Source: Trichomonas vaginalis G3 (Eukaryota; Parabasalia; Trichomonadida; Trichomonadidae). From it: DNA of 64,000 bases. The notes below the pieces were generated by a model. It saw only the letters and a list, made by a program, of their open reading frames with translations. It had not been told where the DNA came from and did not search any database. Position numbers and translations under genes: made by a program. The stretch lies in contig NC_067208.1 of assembly GCF_026262505.1 (NCBI RefSeq), positions 11,727,962-11,791,961 on the forward strand, read 5' to 3'. Positions 20,048 through 30,593 of the stretch are shown here, piece after piece (within the stretch, counting starts at the first letter, position 1; each line of letters starts with the position of its first letter).

Positions 20048-20947
20048 ATGACAGAAATAGCAAATCTTCTACAGGTTCCATTAAAACAAGGAACAAACAA
20101 AAAGGGTGCATATAATAGAACTATGAAAGTTCCTGATGGAATGAAAGAATTAGTTCATATTGTTGCTGGTCTTCAAAAAGATGTTAAACAAATGAGAAAC
20201 GTTTTAACATTACCAGAAGCTCAAGCATATGCCAAACGTCATGGTCCAAATTGGGAAGCACACGAAGCAGACATTACGGGTCCAAATGGAAAACCTGATG
20301 GTATAAATGAAGTTTTCGTTACTGATGGTCAAGGTAATATTAAAGTCATAAATGGTTATAAATTAACTATAACTGATTATCCTAAACGTAAAGCATATAA
20401 TGAACGTTATCCTATGCAATTTGATGAAAATGGAAAAGCTGTTAAACAATACATTGGAGAAGGTGAAAATGGTCCAATTAATTCATACCGTTATAATCCA
20501 TATTCTTATTTCAATGAAGAATTAAATGCTATTGAAGAGGGATCAGATGGATTACCACGATATTCTAACCAGTTTGATGGTCAATATGCAAATATTAGAC
20601 CTGAAATTTCAGCTAAGAAATTCTTTAAAGTTGCTTTATTCGATCCAGTTTTCGCAAATGTTAAAGATGAACTTAAACAGCAATTCCAACCAACTATAGT
20701 AGCAAGAATTGCATCAGGTGCTTTATCTCAAGCATTCAAAGATTTAATTAAGAAACCATTATATCAGCAACGAGGTTTAACTTATGATTTAGTTAAGGAA
20801 TCAGATAAAAGAAAATTTGAGAAATCAGATGATTATAAGAATGCAATTAATGAATATATTAGGTCTATTAATTACAATGAACCAGCTAAAAATCAACTTC
20901 ATGAACAAATACAGGGAATAATAGATTCAAAACTTCCAGCAAAATAA
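20048..20947 (+). CDS. Polinton 1 conserved structural-type protein
   Basis: A 299-residue open protein starting [19 protein letters not shown]. An N-terminal basic arm and short helix ([19 protein letters not shown]) are followed by a middle section with many Gly, Asn and aromatic residues ([35 protein letters not shown]), then a mostly helical C-terminal half ([18 protein letters not shown]...). I do not recognise the family. Its place right after the ATPase, the usual morphogenesis cluster of Polintons, suggests a virion or assembly protein, which is inference. The ATG lies behind TTTTTATTTATAATTAAAC, the element's characteristic upstream pattern. Confidence 0.6.
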   Translation: MTEIANLLQVPLKQGTNKKGAYNRTMKVPDGMKELVHIVAGLQKDVKQMRNVLTLPEAQAYAKRHGPNWEAHEADITGPNGKPDGINEVFVTDGQGNIKVINGYKLTITDYPKRKAYNERYPMQFDENGKAVKQYIGEGENGPINSYRYNPYSYFNEELNAIEEGSDGLPRYSNQFDGQYANIRPEISAKKFFKVALFDPVFANVKDELKQQFQPTIVARIASGALSQAFKDLIKKPLYQQRGLTYDLVKESDKRKFEKSDDYKNAINEYIRSINYNEPAKNQLHEQIQGIIDSKLPAK

Positions 20948-20978
20948 AAGTTTAAATATATTTTTTATTCGATTATAA

Positions 20979-21646
20979 ATGAGAAGACGTTTCACTAGTC
21001 AAAAGAACACTAACGCAAAAGCAGAGATTACGGTTGGTTATAACGTAAATGATGATAAATCACGAATTATTCAAAATGTTAAAGTTAATGTTAGCCCTGA
21101 ATTAACAAGGTCAGCAACTCAACCAAATTTATTAACTCGTGACTTACCGAAAAAGGAGGAGGAGCAAAATAAAGAAGATGGAGACTCAATCATTTTATCT
21201 GAACCCGGTAAAGAACCTGCTGAAATTCCCACTTATCCAACATACCCCCACCTCTTTCATCAAACATCGAGAACCCATATAAAATAGACATTAATTCTGA
21301 ATTAATGAAAATTTACCGTGATATAATAATTAATAATTATGATTCAATAATAAATTTAATTGACCAATCCGGTTTAATTATTTTACCTTATGAATCATTA
21401 ATTCACATTATCGCCATTCTTTGTGATGTTCAAGATTCAGACGTTAAGATTCAATTTTTCATAGATGATGAGGTTTCATGCTGCGGAACAGTTGCAAAAA
21501 TAAATCCTATAAAGGATATTAGCACAATTAAGATATCAAAGAACGGAACAACAACTGAACTTCATTTAACATATAATGATATTTATAATAAAATAGTTGA
21601 TGAATATAAAATATCACTTGAAAAATTCTTTGTTAAGGCTATTTAA
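20979..21646 (+). pseudogene. Polinton 1 unrecognised gene region, probably broken
   Basis: Two open stretches with no known domain. The first opens MRRRFTSQKNTNAKAEITVGYNV, is basic then acidic, and ends Pro-rich. The second is hydrophobic/helical (DIIINNYDSIINLIDQSGLIILP). They may be one broken gene or two small ones. Position suggests a morphogenesis accessory. Confidence 0.4.
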
Positions 21647-22141
21647 TATTCAAGCATTAACATTATCGAATAATAATCCTTTGAATCATAATCAATAATA
21701 ATTGACCTTTCACCAGTTTCTATCGTTTGTTTTATTTCTTTTTGTTCCCCACTATCCGGATCGGTCATTGTAATCGTTTTTGTTATAGTATCAGCTTTAT
21801 CTTTAACTTCAATCTTTTTTCCATCGGGATATTTAAACCAAAATTCCAAAAATTCGATATTGTCAATCTGTTCATATTTTAATCTATCAATTACATTTTT
21901 AATACCATCTGAAAATCTTATGAAATGGTCATTATATGGTTTGATTGAACTAAATTTGAATGAAGTGAAATATAACCTGTTGATGAATATGACACTGACT
22001 CATATTTTCTGAAAACACTAAAATTTATAACATGAATGAATTTCTTATTCGTTGAATTTATGAATTCTTGAGGTAATCTTATTCTAGTTTTATTTATCAC
22101 TGGAAAATAACGCTTTACCATATTTTTAATCGTAATAAAAA
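21643..22141 (-). pseudogene. Polinton 1 minor capsid (penton) candidate region
   Basis: A leftward region with segments such as TRIRLPQEF, KFIHVINFSVF and YISLHSNLVQ. A strand-rich pattern of this kind, with a conserved LHSN-type motif, is what I would expect of the single-jelly-roll penton of Polinton-like viruses. The leftward region at 60984-61835 of Polinton 2 has a comparable opening (NRVTFKFP, then KYIGITSMYITRAF). The assignment is inference. It looks broken, with about two breaks. Confidence 0.4.
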
Positions 22142-22831
22142 ATGTCAATTATCAATATTATTTCGAATAATAACTGTGAATTAAATTTAACAGTTAGCGG
22201 AATTTATAATGTTACTCTCGTTTCTGTGAGTGGTAAATTTAATCCCATTCTTTTAGACCCTTCAGATTATATATCATTTATTAAAGATGACCATGAAAAA
22301 ACGTATGATATGTATATAAATAATGTGATAGCGAAATAATTAACATGATTTTAAGTTATTTAAATAATCATTTATCGTATGGTATGAAGAAAAATTTAAA
22401 TCAAAACCCGATAAACTTTTTGAACTTGATGAAATAAATAACCTTATTAAATTTCCGCTGAAAATTAAATTTTGTACTCCTCATCTTCGTTCATTGTTGG
22501 GGATATTAAATTTTGAAAAAGAAAAGATGTTGGGGATGTTTTGTATTCTGACACTGGTTCCAATTTCATTTTAATCAAATGTGATAAAGTTAATACCCCA
22601 ATGAGATTTTCACATCAAACATTAGACCCTAACTCTTACCCATCAATACAAAACATTTTATCCATCAACTTAAACACATTTCTTTATCATATCCGTTTCA
22701 ATTATCCGGGAATTCATTTATTCTTCATTCAAAAGATTTATCAAATATTAAATTGAGAATAACTGACCTATTTGATTGTGATTTAGAATTTATGAATGAA
22801 ATATTATGGCAATTTCAAATAGAAAATAGCT
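22142..22831 (+). pseudogene. Polinton 1 fibre-neighbour gene region, broken
   Basis: Short open stretches between the penton candidate and the fibre gene. One contains a PHLRSLLG-type motif similar to HRVQLLLG in the gene beside the fibre of Polinton 2 (48185-48997), so a common fibre-linked gene is likely. Function unknown. It looks broken, with several breaks. Confidence 0.4.
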
Positions 22832-22873
22832 GATGAGATAACGGATTAAATATTTATTTTTAAATCGTAATAA

Positions 22874-25177
22874 ATGATTAAACAACAGCAACTTAAGGCG
22901 CAAAGCGCCCAGGTCCTTCAGACCATTACATACGCCATATATGCATATAATTCAAAGACGGCAGAACAAACGCAAAGGTTGAAATATGGAGATTTGGAGA
23001 TAGTATTGAAAAATGACCATTTCGAATTCGTTTGCAAAGGTGGTGCAGTGATATCAAATATAAAAGAAATTTTATTTATGAATTCTAAAATTAAAGGTAT
23101 AACGAATGATATAACATCAATTCCACCAGAAGAACAGAGATATTACGCATTAAATGCATTTCCTAAAGTTTTGAAGATTGGAAGATTTAATTTAAATGAG
23201 GAATTCATAGAAGGTTTCCTAAATGACATAATGAAGAAGGTGGATAAGGAATATGTTGATGAAAAAGATAATGAAATTAAAGAAAAGGTTGAAGGGTATC
23301 ATGAATGGACATTGGAGACTTTTAAAGTTAAAGCTGATACAGAATGGGTTTCAGGATGTTTAGACCTTAAAGCAGATAAAACTTATGTTAATACTGAGTT
23401 AATGAAGAAAGCAGATTTAGTTTATGTAAATACCGAGTTAAACAAGAAGGCAAATTTAGTTTATGTTGATGAAAAAGATAATGAAATTAAAGAAAAGGTT
23501 GAATGGTATCATGAATGGACATTGGAGACTTTTAAAGTTAAAGCTGATACAAAATGGGTTTCAGGATGTTTAGACCTTAAAGCAGATAAAACATATGTTA
23601 ACAATGAATTAAATAAGAAGGCAGATAAAACATATGTTAACAATGAGTTAGAGAAGAAAGCAGATAAGGAAAAAGTTATTTCATTCATTAATACTGAGTT
23701 AGCAAAGAAAGCTGATATATCATTTGTTAATGAAGAAATAAAACAATCAGAGGTCTATTTTACTCCACCATTTTTAAATTTTATGAAATCATCAGATAAA
23801 ACCTTTGATATAGATTCTTTTGAATGGATATGTTTCGATGGAGTGACCACGTATTTATTTTATACAGCTGGAGTGCTTTATTATTTTAAAACAAATGATT
23901 TTAAAAACTATGAATCATTTACTCCATCTGTTTTGAATCCTGATACACGAAAGCCAATCATTAATCCAAGAATTTTATATGTTGAATATAATAACGGTAA
24001 ATTTATGGGAATGATAACGGTTGGAGATGATTTTTGCCCTTGTAATTCATTCGATTGTATCCAATGGTTCAAATGTAATTTAAATCAAGATGCTAAATTT
24101 AAATATCCAAATAATCCTATTAGATGTGTTAATAATAAATGGGTACTAATTTATGAAGTCAATCAAATTTTCATTAGTGAGGATGGGATAAATTATTATA
24201 TGTTTAGTATGATGTCATCAGATTTGAAAATTGATTATACAAGTAAATGGTATTACATTAACAGCATGTATTTTATCCTACAGAATGATAAAATTTATAG
24301 ATCATATTCAATACCACAAGGTCGTTTTGAACAATTTTTTCAAGCCGATGGAGACATTGAAGCTTTATGTTATGCTTCAAATGTTTGTGTTCTTGTTTCA
24401 GGTGGTATGGTCTATTCATATCCTGTAAGTTATAACAGACATATTTATTTATCACAGGATTTATCAAATTGGGAATTGGTTTATTCATTCACTCCAAAAC
24501 TTACTCGAAATTATAGATTTACTAATTTATTTTATATTGATGGGTATTTCATTGCGTTAGGATGTGGTGATTTAGTAAATATCAGTAGTGATGGAAGAAA
24601 CTGGTCTGAAATCACAAAATTTCAAGATGTTAGAAAAGCAATTTTCAAAAATAATACGTTAATATTGATAACAAGACCAGTTTTAAATACTCACCCAAAT
24701 TCAATATTATATAATAAATTCAATATTCATAATGGATTAAATACAATTCTTGAGATGATTTACCCCATTGGTTCAATATATACATCAATGAATTCAACAA
24801 ATCCAGCTGATGTATTCGGTTTCGGTACATGGCAACAAATAACCGATCGTTTCCTCTATTGTGCTAATAGTTCAAAACAAACCGGTGGAAGTAAAAAGAT
24901 TACGGGAGAAAATTTACCTGCGCACACTCATACAGGAACGACAAACTTTTCTGGCGACCATAGCCGCTCATTAAGAGACCACCCATTATACAACTCAGAC
25001 TATAAAGCTGGCTATGACGTTTTATCTCCATCTTATAACAATTCAGCAAAAAAGACTTTTCGACCAACTGAACTAGGAGGAAATCATGTCCATACTTTCA
25101 CAACAAATCCAACAGGCTCGGGTGAAGATTACATGCCACCTTATATGACAGTTTATGCATGGTTTCGCGTTCAATGA
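22874..25177 (+). CDS. Polinton 1 tail-fibre-like protein with phage-type tip
   Basis: A 767-residue open protein. After an N-terminal region it has a stalk of repeated trimeric-coiled-coil-like units (KADKTYVN(T/N)EL.KKAD, YVDEKDNEIKEKV), about residues 120-295. A β-rich central region follows (about 300-620), with SEDGINYY/SSDGRNW/SQDLSNW repeats that look like a β-propeller. The C-terminal about 130 residues begin YPIGSIYTSMNSTNPADVFG and run through a GGSKKITGENLPAHTHTG block to a final HVHTF...YMPPYMTVYAWFR. This tip is the type found at the ends of bacteriophage tail fibres and baseplate gp10 proteins. A receptor-binding spike on the capsid is the natural inference. The frame is intact. 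Confidence 0.8.
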   Translation: MIKQQQLKAQSAQVLQTITYAIYAYNSKTAEQTQRLKYGDLEIVLKNDHFEFVCKGGAVISNIKEILFMNSKIKGITNDITSIPPEEQRYYALNAFPKVLKIGRFNLNEEFIEGFLNDIMKKVDKEYVDEKDNEIKEKVEGYHEWTLETFKVKADTEWVSGCLDLKADKTYVNTELMKKADLVYVNTELNKKANLVYVDEKDNEIKEKVEWYHEWTLETFKVKADTKWVSGCLDLKADKTYVNNELNKKADKTYVNNELEKKADKEKVISFINTELAKKADISFVNEEIKQSEVYFTPPFLNFMKSSDKTFDIDSFEWICFDGVTTYLFYTAGVLYYFKTNDFKNYESFTPSVLNPDTRKPIINPRILYVEYNNGKFMGMITVGDDFCPCNSFDCIQWFKCNLNQDAKFKYPNNPIRCVNNKWVLIYEVNQIFISEDGINYYMFSMMSSDLKIDYTSKWYYINSMYFILQNDKIYRSYSIPQGRFEQFFQADGDIEALCYASNVCVLVSGGMVYSYPVSYNRHIYLSQDLSNWELVYSFTPKLTRNYRFTNLFYIDGYFIALGCGDLVNISSDGRNWSEITKFQDVRKAIFKNNTLILITRPVLNTHPNSILYNKFNIHNGLNTILEMIYPIGSIYTSMNSTNPADVFGFGTWQQITDRFLYCANSSKQTGGSKKITGENLPAHTHTGTTNFSGDHSRSLRDHPLYNSDYKAGYDVLSPSYNNSAKKTFRPTELGGNHVHTFTTNPTGSGEDYMPPYMTVYAWFRVQ

Positions 25178-25239
25178 ACGCTCAATGTTTGTTTCACAAA
25201 CTTTAGAACGGCATAATTTAAATTTTTATTTTAGTATAA

Positions 25240-25356
25240 ATGAAGATTCTACCATATGGTGTTATTGGAAGAGATAAAGATGGAAACCCAATATTTGATC
25301 CAAAGTTAAAATTAAAGTTACTGAAACCAAAACAGAACGAAAAAGAGAAAAAATGA
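25240..25356 (+). CDS. Polinton 1 micro-protein
   Basis: A 38-residue frame, MKILPYGVIGRDKDGNPIFD..., basic at its end. The ATG follows AATTTTTATTTTAGTATAA, the same upstream pattern as the larger genes, which is why I list so short a frame. Function unknown. Confidence 0.4.
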   Translation: MKILPYGVIGRDKDGNPIFDPKLKLKLLKPKQNEKEKK

Positions 25357-25389
25357 GAAAATGAGAAAATGAGAAAATGAGAAAGAAAA
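25348..25389. repeat. Short AAAATGAG tandem repeat
   Basis: Four copies of an 8-bp unit (AAAATGAG) at the end of the micro-protein gene; a simple-sequence slippage tract. Confidence 0.7.
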
Positions 25390-25423
25390 AAATTTAAATT
25401 ATGCAATTTTATTTTTATCATAA

Positions 25424-25618
25424 ATGACAAAAATAATTAAACCAACTATTTCTAAATTAATGATACCAATGAAATCATTTCATGGAGTACTTATCCCAGG
25501 TTCTTCACAATTAGCCGGGGCAAGTGTTGTGGCTCAAGGTGGAACATTAGCGAATCCATTCAAATTAACTAAAGATGAACTTAATAAAATTTACACCAAA
25601 AATATATTTTATCGTTAA
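25424..25618 (+). CDS. Polinton 1 small protein
   Basis: A 64-residue frame, MTKIIKPTISKLMIPMKSF..., behind the AATTTTATTTTTATCATAA upstream pattern. A Gly/Ala stretch (SSQLAGASVVAQGG) sits in the middle. No family recognised. Confidence 0.4.
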   Translation: MTKIIKPTISKLMIPMKSFHGVLIPGSSQLAGASVVAQGGTLANPFKLTKDELNKIYTKNIFYR

Positions 25619-25837
25619 TGGTTTCAGTGTCACCACGTCACCATGTCACCACGTCACCATGTCACCAGGTTAATTAACTTCTCTTAAAATTACTGACAAC
25701 ATGACATTTAGACAACTAGCCCGGAAATAAATGTTTTCGTTTATGATTTCGTTAATGGTTTCAGTGTCACCACGTCACCATGTCACCAGGTTAATTAACT
25801 TCTCTTAAAATTACTGACAACATGACATTTAGACAAC
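25607..25837. repeat. Direct repeat pair with GTCACC iterons
   Basis: Two direct copies of about 90-105 bp (25607-25717 and 25748-25837), each with TCGTTAATGGTTTCAGTGTC, then 8-bp iterons GTCACCAC/GTCACCAT (five in the first copy, three in the second), then GGTTAATTAACTTCTC and a shared tail ACAACATGACATTTAGACAA. An inverted, diverged copy lies at about 28295-28425 beyond the primase-helicase gene. Confidence 0.85.
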
Positions 25838-25914
25838 ATCAACAAAGGAAATTTGATGCAGTCCAAAAATAAAGTTAGTTTTAAAATTATTTTTATTTTT
25901 TTATTCCTATATAA

Positions 25915-28238
25915 ATGACAGCAACAAACAACAACAGCAACTATATCGTTTCTGATGAAAAAGTTATTGATTCATTAGCTGAGGAATTAGTTGTGGCAGA
26001 AACTAAAACCCTCAACGAAAGAATTGGTGAAAACAAGATTGATTTACATAACTACCTCAAACACGATGGAGGAAGAGGAAGGAAAACTGGTATGGCTTTA
26101 TTAGTAAATAAAATTTCAAATTTAACGATTATAGATGTTGATATCAATAAATCATACAATGATGAACTTAAAGAAACAGTTAGAAAAGATATTTTATCAA
26201 AACTTTCGGATAAAGATGTTATCGTTAAAACCGCTTCAGGAGGTCTTCACATTTATTGCAACACTAATTTCTTCTATGCAGTTTCGAACAGAATGATTAA
26301 ATGCTATTCTTGCAATGATTATGATATTGACATAATGACTTCTATGGATGATTCAAAGCGTTCTTTAGTGGTTATGGCTGATTCAAGAGTTCGCAAGAAT
26401 GCAACAGAACCAATCAAAAACATACTCATTCATTCGTGGAAGTTATGACTCGACCATAACCAGAACAGTGAATGATATATTAAATGATTTGAATATTAAG
26501 GTAAGAGTTGAACAAAAGAATGAAGAAATAAAGACTATCATGAATGAAAACAAAGATGTAAACATTGACGATAAACTAGCTCAAAGCATAGTTGATGGCA
26601 TCAGTGATTTTGAAGTACATAATGACGGTGGAAACATGAATTTAGAAAAAGAAGTTACATTATTCACACTGTTTCAAGCTATTAATTCGTTACCTAATCA
26701 TTTAATTAATGAAGCCTACGATAACGTTTATAACTTCTGCAGTTTAACAGAAAATGCAAAAAGTAATTTTGAAAAAGCACGTAGTAGATATGCACATTTA
26801 AACTTCTCCATTTGTTTTAGTGAAGATTCTAAAACTATATCAAAAGGAATATTATGATGAATACGTTTTGCCTTTATTATGTAAGCCAAAAATAACATTT
26901 GATATAAAACTTGATGATTCATTCTTGATAACAGATATTAGACGCAAGGCTGAAAATCATCAGTATAAAACAGTTCTGAAGTAATTGAGGATTTATCACG
27001 TGTAATCCGTTTTGTAGATTGTGGAAACAAATACTTTATTCAGAAAGATTACAACATACACGATAAAATGAATCAAATATCATTCGTTCTTCAATCAAAC
27101 ATGAAAGAGTCACTCAAAATGATTAAATTATTTAAAGAAGAAGGAATAAAACCATAACAGCATGGGACGTACTACTAAATCAATTATCCTCATTAACCGT
27201 TAAGGGTGTTTACTTTAAATCTGATTCTCCAGATGTTTTCTCAACGTTTCAGGGTTATAAATACAACGTTCTCGAAAAACCAGATTACTCAAAAATTGAG
27301 ATGTTTATGAATTTCATTAAAGAAGCCATTTGTGATAATAACGATGAAGTGTATAAATACCTTCTCGGCTGGATTGCATCAATGATTCAACATCCTGGAA
27401 TCAAGAATGAAACAGCAATTATTTTGAAAGGACTTCAGGGAACAGGTAAAAACAGATTTACAGACATTATTTCTGAACTTCTCGCTGGTTATTCATGTAA
27501 AAACATTACCGAAATAGGTGAGCTAACGGGTAATTTCAATTCAGTAGTTGAGAATAAAATGTTTCTTGTACTTAATGAACTCAAGAATGTAGGTGAAGAC
27601 AGACTCGCAAACTTCAACGCTTTGAAATCAATTATTACGGATAATCAAATAAGAATTAATGAAAAGAATCAACCCAGAAGAACTGCTCAGAACGTTGCAA
27701 ACTTCATTTTCGTAACTAACAACGTCTACCCTGTCAAAATGAAGTTGGAGACAGAAGATACGTAGTTTTAAGGGTTAATGGTAAATTCAAGGGTCAATTT
27801 GATTATTTCAAGAATTTAATGGATTCATGCACAAAGGAATTTTATGATAATTTACTAACATATTTTATGCAATATGACCTTTCATCATTTAACGTACGAA
27901 TCATACCGATGACTGAAGCCAAACAAGATTTAATAGAATTATCAACAAATCCTTTAGATGTATGGATAAATACACATTATGATGAATTGTGTGCAGGTAT
28001 GACGTGTAAAAATGCTCTATTCTGCAAACCATCAGACATGAAAGACAAAAACTTTCAAATGAGCATTAAGGATAAATGTGAAAGGAAACAGAGAAGAATA
28101 GATGGTAAACAAACATGGTGTTATGTTTTGAAAGAAGAAATGAAAGGATTATATAAACAGGTTGAACCAAACGATAATGATGATTCATTTACTGACGATG
28201 AAATACCTGTAAATGAGCCGCTAAGCGGCGAGACCTGA
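25915..28238 (+). pseudogene. Polinton 1 primase-SF3 helicase region, broken
   Basis: The N-terminal part matches an archaeo-eukaryotic (prim-pol) fold in style: ALLVNKISNLTIIDVDIN followed by VIVKTASGGLHIYCN, the D-x-D and the later H typical of such primases. Further on is a superfamily 3 helicase core: Walker A in ILKGLQGTGKNRF, an acidic Walker B-like strand (KMFLVLNELKN) and a sensor-type ANFIFVTNN. In viruses such fusions start and unwind replicating DNA. The gene is flanked by inverted iteron-like repeats. It looks broken, with at least four breaks. The ATG follows TTTTTATTCCTATATAA. Confidence 0.75.
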
Positions 28239-28244
28239 AGGTCT
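28217..28244. repeat. GC-rich double hairpin
   Basis: GCCGCTaAGCGGC (28217-28229) and AGACCTgaAGGTCT (28231-28244) at the end of the primase-helicase region. It is one of the dispersed GC-rich hairpins seen in both Polintons. Confidence 0.7.
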
Positions 28245-28294
28245 TGCAGTATAAAGTATGATTCGAATTTATTTTTGCATTAATCCTGCTGTGA

Positions 28295-28425
28295 TGTCTA
28301 AATGTCATGTTGTCATCATTTTTAAAAGAAGTTAATTAACCAGGTGACACATGGTGACGTAGTGACACCATCAGTTATTCAAAAATAATTAATTATTGAA
28401 TAACCTAAAAACCATTAACGATAAA
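28295..28425. repeat. Inverted copy of the iteron repeat
   Basis: In reverse complement this matches the direct repeats at 25607-25837: the GTTAATTAAC box, GTCACC-type iterons and the CATGACATTTAGACA tail. It also contains a stem GTTATTCAA/TTGAATAAC (28374-28404). Confidence 0.8.
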
Positions 28426-28457
28426 ATAACTGATAACAAAATTTTATTTTTATATAA

Positions 28458-28643
28458 ATGGATACCCCACAAGCTCAAAATTTACCACGAATCATAACAA
28501 GGGAGGAGATGATAAAAATGATGCAAGAACTAATTAAAAACAACAAACCACGAAAACCGAGAAGATGCGGTTATGCAGTAATGATGGAAAGAAGAACCCA
28601 GAAGGGTTCGGCGTCTCGAAGAGACGTTGTCGAAGAGGAATAA
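28458..28643 (+). CDS. Polinton 1 small basic protein with hairpin-coded tail
   Basis: A 61-residue frame, MDTPQAQNLPRIITREEMIK. A helix (EEMIKMMQELIKNNK) precedes a basic patch (KPRKPRR). The C-terminal third is coded by two GC-rich hairpins (28594-28609 and 28612-28626). The start follows AATTTTATTTTTATATAA. Function unknown. Confidence 0.45.
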   Translation: MDTPQAQNLPRIITREEMIKMMQELIKNNKPRKPRRCGYAVMMERRTQKGSASRRDVVEEE

Positions 28644-28646
28644 AAA

Positions 28647-28965
28647 TTAAATTTGGATAGAGTTTAAAAATTCATCTTTATTAAATTCATCTCTTCCAAT
28701 CAATTTATTTATTCTATTAAATTCTTTTATTTTTGCTTCACTCAGTTTAAGGATTGAACGGTAAGTTTCTAATTTTTCGATTATTTCTTTCCTCTCTTTA
28801 TCGTTTTCAGTTCCTTTAGTTTTATGGGCATCAGCCCACCGCATTGCGGCTTCTTTTGTAATAGCATATTTTTGATTTAATTCTGTTTAATTTCTTTTTA
28901 TATTCATTGTCTGGACTCTGAATCTTAATTGAATCAGGACTCTTGGCTGCTTTGTTGTCACTCAT
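28647..28965 (-). pseudogene. Polinton 1 small helical protein region
   Basis: A leftward region with helical, charged translation (KERKEIIEKLETYRSILKLSEAK is the recognisable character). No family recognised. It looks broken, with about one break. Confidence 0.35.
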
Positions 28966-28985
28966 TTCTTACGAAATAAAAAAAA

Positions 28986-30565
28986 TTAAATATTATTTAA
29001 ATATAATGGAGTAATAAAATAAATCGGAATTTCTATTAATTTATTGTCAACTTCAACTAATGCATTGCCGTTAATATATCTAACAAATTCAGCTATTGTG
29101 TCAAATCTTCGTCTTCTTTTTGTCATTGATTTATCAGTTTTTCCATAATCGAGATGAATCAAAACTTTATCCCCCTGTTTAAAATTCAGGAGCCCCGAAT
29201 TAATTTGTTCACGTTTAACATCATTTAACCTTTCCATTTGCTTTCTAATATATTCCCATTCTTTTGAAATATCATTTTTCATTTCCACTGGTTTCATGTT
29301 TATAGTTCTATGCCATGTATTATTGTAATAATATACTAACTGTTGTATGATGGAGTCATGATTTCCATCCCAGTATATCTGACCGTTAACCCCTAACGCA
29401 TCTCTAAGAGTTCTCATTACCGCATCAACTATTTTATTATGAAACATATATGGAGAGGATGAGAAGTAAAAATTAATTTGTGGGAAATAATAAATCATAA
29501 CTGCCTGAAATCCTTTATCACCATCACCCCTTATATTATCTACTCTTTCATGATCTAGTAAGTATTGTATAGCTCTTCTTGTTTCCTGTTCTGTTTTCCC
29601 TTTCACCGGAATGCAATATAAATATCTAGTGTTAATGTTAATGGCAAATAAATAAGTAACGTTTCCTTTTGAATATTCTAAATGATCTATTTCGTATGAA
29701 TATGGATATGAAGCAAATGAAGGGCGACTAAATTTTTCCTTTAACGGTTGAATTTTCCGGTCAATTGGTTTATTTAATATCTTGAAATCCTTTTTAAAAT
29801 CTTTTTGCTTCTTTAATGTTTGAAATGGATATAATAAAGTGAATGATGGAGGATTAACTGAAGGGGGAGGTACTACCGTTGGAGGTTTTGGTGTTGCAGG
29901 TGGTTTAATTTTATCTGCTTTGATTTTGGATGATGAAGTTTTAGTTGTTGATTTTCCTTTCATTAATTCTGGATGTATTCTATTCATTTGTTTTAAATAT
30001 GCTGTATATAAAGGTTTGATATACTTTCCCGCTTCGAGTTTATGTTGAAGGATGAATTCCAAAAGTTGATCTTCATTTAAAAGTCGGGCTGAATATGGTT
30101 TAACTAATGAATCATAAATTAAAGCTTGTGCTTCATTTATGGTCTGAAGGACCTGGGGTTTTGCACCTTTAGCTGTTGAACATTTGCTACTTTCTCTTTT
30201 GGTGTTGTTTTCGGCTTTTTCTTCTTTTGTTTTTGTTCCTTTGGCTTTTGCGGCTCAGGATTATATAATTTATATAATTCATCAATATTCTTCTGTTAAT
30301 ACTTTATTTTTGAAATCTTTCAACTGTTTAAGTTGTGATTTAGTTTTTCCTTTGTATATTCATTATTTTTAATTTTGTCTTTAATTACAGAAATTATTTT
30401 ATCATGATATTTCAAAATTTCATTTTTATAATACGGATAATAATAATCCATATCATCACCCGTTATATTTTTATTATGTTTTTGGAGATATGATTTTAAT
30501 TCATAATAATTAAGAAAATTGATTAAGTACTAAATCATCAATTAAATTTTCTAAATCTGCGTTAT
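28986..30565 (-). pseudogene. Polinton 1 retroviral-type integrase region
   Basis: The core of an rve/DDE integrase is clear: a first strand with Asp (YEIDHLEYSKGNVTYLF), a second Asp in IRGDGDKGFQAV, and the helix ending in MRTLRD that precedes the last catalytic position in this family. Near the C-terminus a small β domain (KQGDKVLIHLDYG...) suits an SH3-like DNA-binding fold. The upstream part is Pro/Lys-rich. In Polintons this enzyme inserts the element and makes the 6-bp duplication seen at the ends. The upstream (N-terminal) part of the region looks broken, with about two breaks. Confidence 0.8.
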
Positions 30566-30593
30566 CCATTTATATAAAAATAAAATAAATGTT

